Part shown: in pieces, positions 57,707-64,000 of the stretch
How positions within the stretch are numbered: position 1 is the stretch's first letter
Layout: each line of letters begins with the position of its first letter
From: Bermanella marisrubri
GTDB lineage: Bacteria > Pseudomonadota > Gammaproteobacteria > Pseudomonadales > Oceanobacteraceae
Direction: 5' to 3'
Assembly: GCF_012295615.1 (NCBI RefSeq)
Contig: NZ_CP051183.1
Span: 558,501-622,500 of the forward strand
Length of the DNA stretch: 64,000 nucleotides
The notes under the pieces: generated by a model
Database searches by the model: none
What the model was told of the DNA's origin: nothing
Seen by the model: only the letters and a program-made list of their open reading frames with translations
Made by a program: the position numbers and the translations under genes

Positions 57707-58600
57707 ATGGATTTCAAAGATTTAAACCAGTTTGTGGTATTGAGTGAGACGTTGCATTACGGACGAGCTGCGCAGCAGTGTCATACCTCTGCATCGACTA
57801 TAAGCCGTGTTGTGCAGCGCTTAGAAGAGCAGCTTGGCCAGCAGCTCATTAATAGAGAGCGTAAAGACGTGAAGCTGACCCGTGCTGGGGAGAGTTTTAA
57901 AGAGTATGCCATTCGCACCCTTGAGCAATACCAGCAGCTGCGAGATCAATTACATACCCGCACCAGTGAGCTAGAGGGGGAGTTAAGTCTTTATTGTTCG
58001 GTCACGGCCACCTACAGCTTTTTATCAGAATTACTGGCGTTGTTTCGACAGCGTCATCCGCTGGTGGATATTCGTTTGCGTACAGGGGACGCTGCGCAGG
58101 CTGTGGATATGGCAAAAAACGGAGAGGTGGATATCGCCATTGCTGCGCGCCCCGATCAACTTTCCCCTCGTTTGGCGTTTCGTCCTATTAAGCAAGTGCC
58201 ACTTGCGTTTATCGCTCCAAACCAGTCTGGTCCAGTCAGTGATGCCTTGAGTCAAATCGATGTGGATTGGAAAAAAATCCCTATGATTCTGTCTGAAACC
58301 GGACTCGGCAGGGTTCGCGTGGATAACTGGTTCAAGCAACGACAAATCAAACCACAGATTTATGGTCAAGTCAGTGGTCATGAGGCGATTGTCGCCATGG
58401 TGGCGCTAGGCTTTGGTGTCGGAGTGGTGCCAGAGTTGGTATTAAGCAATAGTCCAATGATGGAAAAAGTGCGGATTTTGCCTGTACAACCAGAACTAGA
58501 GCCGTTTTCGGTGGGGCTCTGCACATTGAATAGCCACCTTAATCACCCGCTTGTTGATGCGTTTTGGCAGGTGACGGAGGAGTGGCTGACAGGTCAATAG
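57707..58600 (+). CDS. ilvY: LysR-type activator IlvY
   Basis: 297 residues; activates ilvC in response to acetolactate/acetohydroxybutyrate. N-terminal winged helix (MDFKDLNQFVVLSETLHYGR, SASTISRVVQRLEEQLGQQL) and a LysR substrate domain with SVTATYSFLSELLALFR and GHEAIVAMVALGFGVGVVPE; these closely track the E. coli IlvY sequence. Divergent from ilvC. Confidence 0.95.
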   Translation: MDFKDLNQFVVLSETLHYGRAAQQCHTSASTISRVVQRLEEQLGQQLINRERKDVKLTRAGESFKEYAIRTLEQYQQLRDQLHTRTSELEGELSLYCSVTATYSFLSELLALFRQRHPLVDIRLRTGDAAQAVDMAKNGEVDIAIAARPDQLSPRLAFRPIKQVPLAFIAPNQSGPVSDALSQIDVDWKKIPMILSETGLGRVRVDNWFKQRQIKPQIYGQVSGHEAIVAMVALGFGVGVVPELVLSNSPMMEKVRILPVQPELEPFSVGLCTLNSHLNHPLVDAFWQVTEEWLTGQ

Positions 58601-58732
58601 ACTATACTGTGGCAAAACTCAGTCATCGCTAAATTTATTTGAGTTTGCACATGTTCACGTTTACCTTACGACGTGCAGCATTTTTATCAGAATTATTTTA
58701 GAATGCTCAGCCTATGATTTTTTAGGTGATAT

Positions 58733-59524
58733 ATGTCAGATCCACAAGAGAAAAAGGTTATTCCCTTGAACCAAGAAAACGATTCGGTACCAGGAAAAAC
58801 GAAACTGCGTAGCAAAGGTATTTATTTGCTTCCAAACCTATTTACTACAGGCGCATTATTCTCTGGTTTCTACGCCGTAGTTGCCTCCATGAATGGACAC
58901 TTCGACAAGGCGGCTATCGCAATTTTTGTAGCAATGATTTTGGATGGACTAGATGGCCGTGTTGCTCGTATGACCAATACACAAAGTGAATTCGGTGCTG
59001 AGTACGACTCTTTAGCGGATATGGTGAGCTTTGGCGTGGCTCCGGCGCTGGTGGCTTTTAGTTGGTCTTTGCAGTCCTTAGGCCAAGCTGGTTGGATAGC
59101 AGCATTTATATATGTTGCTGGTGCGGCCTTGCGTCTTGCCCGTTTCAATACCCAAATTGAAACAGCGGATAAAAATTACTTTACGGGTCTTGCTAGTCCT
59201 TCTGCGGCCGCGATCGTAGCGGGCACTGTCTGGGTCTTCAATGACAACGGTATTGCTGGAATAGATGTGGCTGCGCTCATGGCGGTGTTAGTAGGTCTTG
59301 CTGGTATTCTTATGGTGAGTAATGTGAAATACCACAGCTTCAAAGGCTTTGACCTAAAAGGTAAGGTGCCATTTGTCGCCATGCTTGCGGTTGTGGGTGT
59401 GTTCGCTGTGATCTCCATCGACCCGCCAGTGGTCCTATTAGCGGTATTCCTCCTTTACGGATTGACAGGACCTGTTTGGACCGCCTGGTTGTGGCTGAAA
59501 GAGCGTAAAGCTAAATCAGTGTAA
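58733..59524 (+). CDS. pssA: CDP-diacylglycerol--serine O-phosphatidyltransferase
   Basis: Integral membrane enzyme making phosphatidylserine, the precursor of phosphatidylethanolamine. 263 residues with about eight helices. The CDP-alcohol phosphotransferase signature D-G-x2-A-R-x8-G-x3-D-x3-D is seen as DGLDGRVARMTNTQSEFGAE then YDSLAD (about residues 68-95). In Pseudomonas, pssA directly follows a class I ilvC; here it follows ilvY. Confidence 0.95.
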   Translation: MSDPQEKKVIPLNQENDSVPGKTKLRSKGIYLLPNLFTTGALFSGFYAVVASMNGHFDKAAIAIFVAMILDGLDGRVARMTNTQSEFGAEYDSLADMVSFGVAPALVAFSWSLQSLGQAGWIAAFIYVAGAALRLARFNTQIETADKNYFTGLASPSAAAIVAGTVWVFNDNGIAGIDVAALMAVLVGLAGILMVSNVKYHSFKGFDLKGKVPFVAMLAVVGVFAVISIDPPVVLLAVFLLYGLTGPVWTAWLWLKERKAKSV

Positions 59525-59542
59525 TAATTCCCTAGTGTTAAC

Positions 59543-59586
59543 CGTCATCTGTATTACCTTAACTCCAAGTGGTGGTCCAGATGACG
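59543..59586. repeat. Inverted repeat between pssA and msrP
   Basis: CGTCATCTG (59543-59551) and CAGATGACG (59578-59586), perfect 9-base arms with a 26-base loop and no T-run. Potential leader structure or operator of msrPQ. Confidence 0.5.
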
Positions 59587-59638
59587 AACTTTCCCCTATC
59601 TCCTAGTCTAAACAGTATCCCCTTGATTAGGTGTTCCC

Positions 59639-60592
59639 ATGCTTATTAAGTCCAATACAGATCTCACTGAAGCAGATGTTACGCCTGAATCTGTTTATCT
59701 AGCCCGTCGTAAATTTATGAAAGCCAGCGCTCTCGGGTTGTTTGGCTTATCCATGGCTTCGATGCCTAGCGCACTGCTTGCTAAAGCGCTGGATTTCCAG
59801 AAAACGGCTTTTGGTAAAAATGAAACCTTAACGCCAGAAGATGTGGTGACCAGCTATAACAATTTCTATGAGCTAGGCACAGGAAAGAATGATCCGGTTA
59901 GAAATGCCGATGAGTTAAAGACAGACGATTGGCATATAGAGGTAGAGGGTCATGCAGAGGTCACCGGGAAATTTGCCTTAGAGGACTTGATTAAGAAGCA
60001 ACAATTGGAAGAGCGAATTTATCGTCTGCGTTGTGTTGAAGCTTGGTCCATGGTGATTCCGTGGGTTGGTTTTTCCCTTGCGGCCATGCTCAAACAGTTT
60101 AAACCGACATCCAAAGCCAAGTATGTCGAATTCGTTTCGATTCATGACCCTGAAAACCTGTCAGGTCAGCGCAGTGTTTTTTCGACTATTGATTGGCCTT
60201 ATGTAGAAGGTTTGCGAATGGATGAAGCCATGAATGAGTTGAGCTTTATGGCCACTGGCTTGTATGGCAAAAGCTTACCTAATCAAAATGGCGCCCCTAT
60301 ACGTTTGGTCGTGCCTTGGAAATATGGTTTTAAAAGCATTAAATCCATCGTGAATATACGCTTTGTAGAAAGCATGCCGCAAACAACATGGAATGATATC
60401 GCCCCTAATGAATATGGCTTTTATGCCAATGTGAATCCCAAAGTCGATCACCCGCGCTGGAGTCAGGCTACTGAGCGCCGTCTTCCGAGTAGCTTCTTTA
60501 ACCCCAAACGCATACCTACAGAAATGTTTAATGGCTACGCAGAGCAGGTGGCGCATTTATATAAAGGCATGGATCTGACGAAGTACTATTAA
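59639..60592 (+). CDS. msrP: Protein-methionine-sulfoxide reductase catalytic subunit MsrP (YedY)
   Basis: Periplasmic molybdoenzyme repairing oxidised methionine. 317 residues with a twin-arginine signal (RRKFMKASALGLFGLSMASM) and the molybdenum-ligating Cys in RLRCVEAWSMVIPWVGFSLA near 130. The SQATERRLP and PTEMFNGYAEQVAHLYKGMD C-terminal block are typical. The stop overlaps the msrQ start by 1 base, and MsrQ supplies its electrons. Confidence 0.96.
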   Translation: MLIKSNTDLTEADVTPESVYLARRKFMKASALGLFGLSMASMPSALLAKALDFQKTAFGKNETLTPEDVVTSYNNFYELGTGKNDPVRNADELKTDDWHIEVEGHAEVTGKFALEDLIKKQQLEERIYRLRCVEAWSMVIPWVGFSLAAMLKQFKPTSKAKYVEFVSIHDPENLSGQRSVFSTIDWPYVEGLRMDEAMNELSFMATGLYGKSLPNQNGAPIRLVVPWKYGFKSIKSIVNIRFVESMPQTTWNDIAPNEYGFYANVNPKVDHPRWSQATERRLPSSFFNPKRIPTEMFNGYAEQVAHLYKGMDLTKYY

Positions 60593-61209
60593 TGGATATT
60601 AAACTCAACAGCCGCACAGCTGGATTTAACTTTGCTATATGGGGTCTGGTTTTGTTGCCCCTATTAATGTCTTTCTATGGTTTTTACCAAGTACAATTTG
60701 TGGGCAATATTTTCTATTACGGGCCTGAGCCTGGCAAAGCTATCGTTCATTTTCTCGGGGAGTGGGCGATTGCTTTCTTATTATTAGTGATCGCCATACG
60801 TCCCATCCATAAGCTAACGGCTATTCAACTACGTCCTTATAGTCGTCGCGTTGGACTGGCTGCGTTCTTTTATGGACTGGTACATGTCTTTGCTTATTTC
60901 GCTTTCATCCAGGGGTTCGTCTGGCAAGAATTATGGGAGGACTTGCTTAAGCGTCCTTACATTATAGCGGGCGCTTTGGCGCTCTTATTATTGCTACCTC
61001 TAGCGGCAACATCGACCAAAGGGTGGATGCGTCGTTTAAGGCAGCGCTGGAAACAACTGCATTTCTTAGTCTATCCGGCCAGTGGATTGGTGCTTGTTCA
61101 TATATGGTGGCAAGTTAAAGCGGACTTTCTATTGGCGCTGGTAACCAGTGCTTTGTTCGCATTGATATTATTTCTACGTTTTTTCTATTCACGGCTTGCG
61201 TCCCCATAA
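60592..61209 (+). CDS. msrQ: Haem-binding membrane subunit MsrQ (YedZ)
   Basis: Ferric-reductase-like, six-helix b-type cytochrome that passes electrons from the quinone pool or flavin reductase to MsrP. 205 residues. Haem-ligand His residues lie in ALVHFL-like and YGLVHVFAYFAF and the later LHFLVYPASGLVLVHIWWQ. Overlaps msrP by one base (TAATG). Confidence 0.94.
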   Translation: MDIKLNSRTAGFNFAIWGLVLLPLLMSFYGFYQVQFVGNIFYYGPEPGKAIVHFLGEWAIAFLLLVIAIRPIHKLTAIQLRPYSRRVGLAAFFYGLVHVFAYFAFIQGFVWQELWEDLLKRPYIIAGALALLLLLPLAATSTKGWMRRLRQRWKQLHFLVYPASGLVLVHIWWQVKADFLLALVTSALFALILFLRFFYSRLASP

Positions 61210-61272
61210 AAGCCGTCTAATCTTCTTAATCCGTGCTGTGAAATCTTTTTGAAATTATTTTGCAACAAAGGT

Positions 61273-61300
61273 TTGACAAGAATCTTAAAGTGCGTAGAAT
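61273..61300 (+). promoter_or_regulatory. rrn promoter P1
   Basis: TTGACA, 16-base spacer, TAGAAT at 61295-61300, then GCGCC discriminator. The AT-rich upstream segment ATTATTTTGCAACAAAGG fits an UP element. Confidence 0.9.
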
Positions 61301-61416
61301 GCGCCACCTCTTCAACGGGAAGCGAGTTCGAAAGGGTTTGTAACCGGTTGATTTGAAAGTAAAAACTTCAAGATTTTGACCGACTGGTTAACTTGATAAA
61401 AACTTTCAAAAAGAGG

Positions 61417-61444
61417 TTGACGCTGAAACGAAACACTGTAAAAT
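61417..61444 (+). promoter_or_regulatory. rrn promoter P2
   Basis: TTGACG, 16-base spacer, TAAAAT at 61439-61444, then GCGCGCC discriminator. Confidence 0.9.
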
Positions 61445-61546
61445 GCGCGCCTCGCTTGGACGAGAGGCCTTTGAAAGAGGGTTTGAAAAGAAACTTTTCA
61501 GTCTCGCTAAGCTCCTGAAAATAAACAAAAAAGTTTAAATTCAGGG

Positions 61547-61574
61547 TTGACAAAAGGATGCGAATCATTAAAAT
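61547..61574 (+). promoter_or_regulatory. rrn promoter P3
   Basis: TTGACA, 16-base spacer, TAAAAT at 61569-61574, then GCGCATCCCG discriminator. Confidence 0.9.
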
Positions 61575-61636
61575 GCGCATCCCGCTTCGAGAGAAGCAAC
61601 GACAAGCCCGAGCGGCAAGTCGAGATCTTTAAAAAC

Positions 61637-61664
61637 GAATTCAGACAATTCGTGTGGGTGCTTA
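61637..61664 (+). promoter_or_regulatory. 5' strand of 16S precursor processing stem
   Basis: The sequence from GAATTCAGACAATTCGTGTG onward is nearly complementary to 63327-63354 downstream of the 16S gene, forming the long stem cut by RNase III. A boxA-like GATCTTTAAAAA precedes it at 61624-61635. Confidence 0.85.
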
Positions 61665-61772
61665 CCGAAAGTCTTAGTGCAAACAAAAGACTTTTCGAGT
61701 AAGTCAAACACTGTCAAATTTATTTTAACAGTAGTTTTAATACTTGAGCACATCTTAGGATGTAAAATTTTT

Positions 61773-63305
<1,533 letters not shown>

Positions 63306-63561
63306 AACGATAGCACTGGCTTTCGGTTAAGTGCTCACACGAATTGTCTGAATTGAATATTGTTTCTCGAAAGAGAAGGCAAGATTCAGTTCTATGTTCT
63401 TTAAAAATTTGGATAATTTTCTCGAAAATCAAATAAGTTGTGATGACTTGTTTGTTTTCAAACCAAGTAGCAATCAAGCGATCCGGTGTGCATTAAGCAC
63501 ATATCGAACAGTTGCATGATCTTAATAACTTGGAATCAACTGAGTTGGTTTTGGGTTATAT
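63306..63561 (+). other. 16S-23S internal transcribed spacer without tRNA
   Basis: About 256 bases. It holds the 3' strand of the 16S processing stem (63327-63354) and a boxA-like TGTTCTTTAAAAA at 63395-63407, but no tRNA-Ile or tRNA-Ala sequence. Confidence 0.88.
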
Positions 63562-64000
63562 AGTCAAGCGACTAAGCGTACACGGTGGATGCCTTGGCAA
63601 CTAGAGGCGATGAAAGACGTTGTAGCCTGCGATAAGCTACGGGGAGTCGGCAAACAGACTTTGATCCGTAGATCTCTGAATGGGGAAACCCACTCCTTAG
63701 GGAGTATCTTGCACTGAATACATAGGTGACAAGAGGCAAACCCGGTGAACTGAAACATCTAAGTAACCGGAGGAAAAGAAATCAATTGAGATTCCCTGAG
63801 TAGCGGCGAGCGAAAGGGGACCAGCCCTAAAGTGCTGGTGTAGGTAGGAGAAGGCTCTGGAAAGTGCCGCCATAGTGGGTGATAGCCCCGTATCTAAAAC
63901 CTTATCCAGTATTATTCGAGTAGGTCGGAGCACGTGAAACTTTGACTGAACATGGGGGGACCATCCTCCAAGGCTAAATACTCCTAGTTGACCGATAGTG
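63562..64000 (+). rRNA. rrl: 23S ribosomal RNA, 5' part
   Basis: Begins with AAGCGACTAAGCGTACACGG and GGATGCCTTGGCAACTAGAG, the conserved 23S 5' domain, and runs out of the window at its right edge after about 440 bases. Confidence 0.97.

Larger units (their letters stand above)
61210..61772 (+). promoter_or_regulatory. rRNA operon promoter and leader region
   Basis: 563 bases without a gene. It contains three tandem promoters (P1 61273-61300, P2 61417-61444, P3 61547-61574), a boxA-like antitermination sequence and the 5' strand of the 16S processing stem. Upstream of P1 is AT-rich sequence that could be an UP element. Confidence 0.9.

Noticed and set aside
63306..63561. tRNA-Ile/Ala in the 16S-23S spacer
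   Set aside because: Read through carefully; no T-loop GGTTCGAATC-type sequence or acceptor pairing was found.

Overview
The window is chromosomal DNA of a marine-type gammaproteobacterium. The 16S sequence, the moderate AT content and the gene orders (hemA-prfA-prmC; trpGDC-vfr-osmC-coq7; aroQ-prmA-DUF3426-dusB-fis-purH-purD-RetS-like kinase; pssA-msrPQ-rrn) resemble Pseudomonas and especially the Oceanospirillales (Bermanella/Oleispira/Oceanobacter-like). Species cannot be named from sequence reading alone. Comparisons to other genomes are from memory and were not searched.

Layout. 1-3.4 kb: haem and translation-termination genes hemA-prfA-prmC. 3.4-7.3 kb: poorly characterised genes, including a large exported protein with a serine-hydrolase-like GGSGG motif. 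7.3-12.3 kb: trpE-[ion channel]-trpG-trpD-trpC, with a voltage-gated cation channel embedded in the tryptophan operon. 12.3-16.1 kb: HD-GYP response regulator, CRP/Vfr, OsmC protein, Coq7. 16.2-26 kb: minus-strand block aroQ, prmA, DUF3426, dusB-fis, purH, purD and a RetS-like hybrid kinase. 26-30.5 kb: a c-di-GMP attachment module made of a GcbA-like diguanylate cyclase, the LapG protease and the LapD receptor. 30.5-38 kb: copper chaperone, DUF2333, rsuA, BLUF photoreceptor, dodecin, ChaC, a lipoprotein, a ClC channel with an unusual filter, and a coiled-coil exported protein. 38-42 kb: LCAD-type acyl-CoA dehydrogenase, AraC regulator and an AMACR-like CaiB/BaiF protein, probably for branched acyl-CoA oxidation. 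41.8-47.4 kb: RecQ-family helicase, YaiI, glycosyltransferase/PAP2 pair and a TonB_C protein with a signal peptide. 47.45-48.88 kb: a complete IS3-family (IS150-type) insertion sequence. 48.9-55.7 kb: FadJ-like enzyme, thiolase, TetR, dienoyl-CoA isomerase-like crotonase and an Old Yellow Enzyme. 55.9-61.2 kb: divergent ilvC/ilvY, then pssA and msrPQ. 61.2-64 kb: rrn operon with three tandem promoters, 16S, a tRNA-less spacer and the start of 23S.

Most notable observations. (1) A family of long concentric inverted repeats with a 5-5-5 base core lies in at least three intergenic regions (purD-purH twice, fadJ-thiolase, ilvC-ilvY); the copies share arm sequences. (2) The IS is inserted inside a bidirectional terminator whose two arms can be rejoined across the element, with a 3-bp duplication. 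(3) A single-domain voltage-gated channel with an acidic TFEDW filter sits between trpE and trpG. (4) The ClC protein has Tyr in place of the gating Glu. No CRISPR array, prophage, tRNA gene or plasmid feature was seen.
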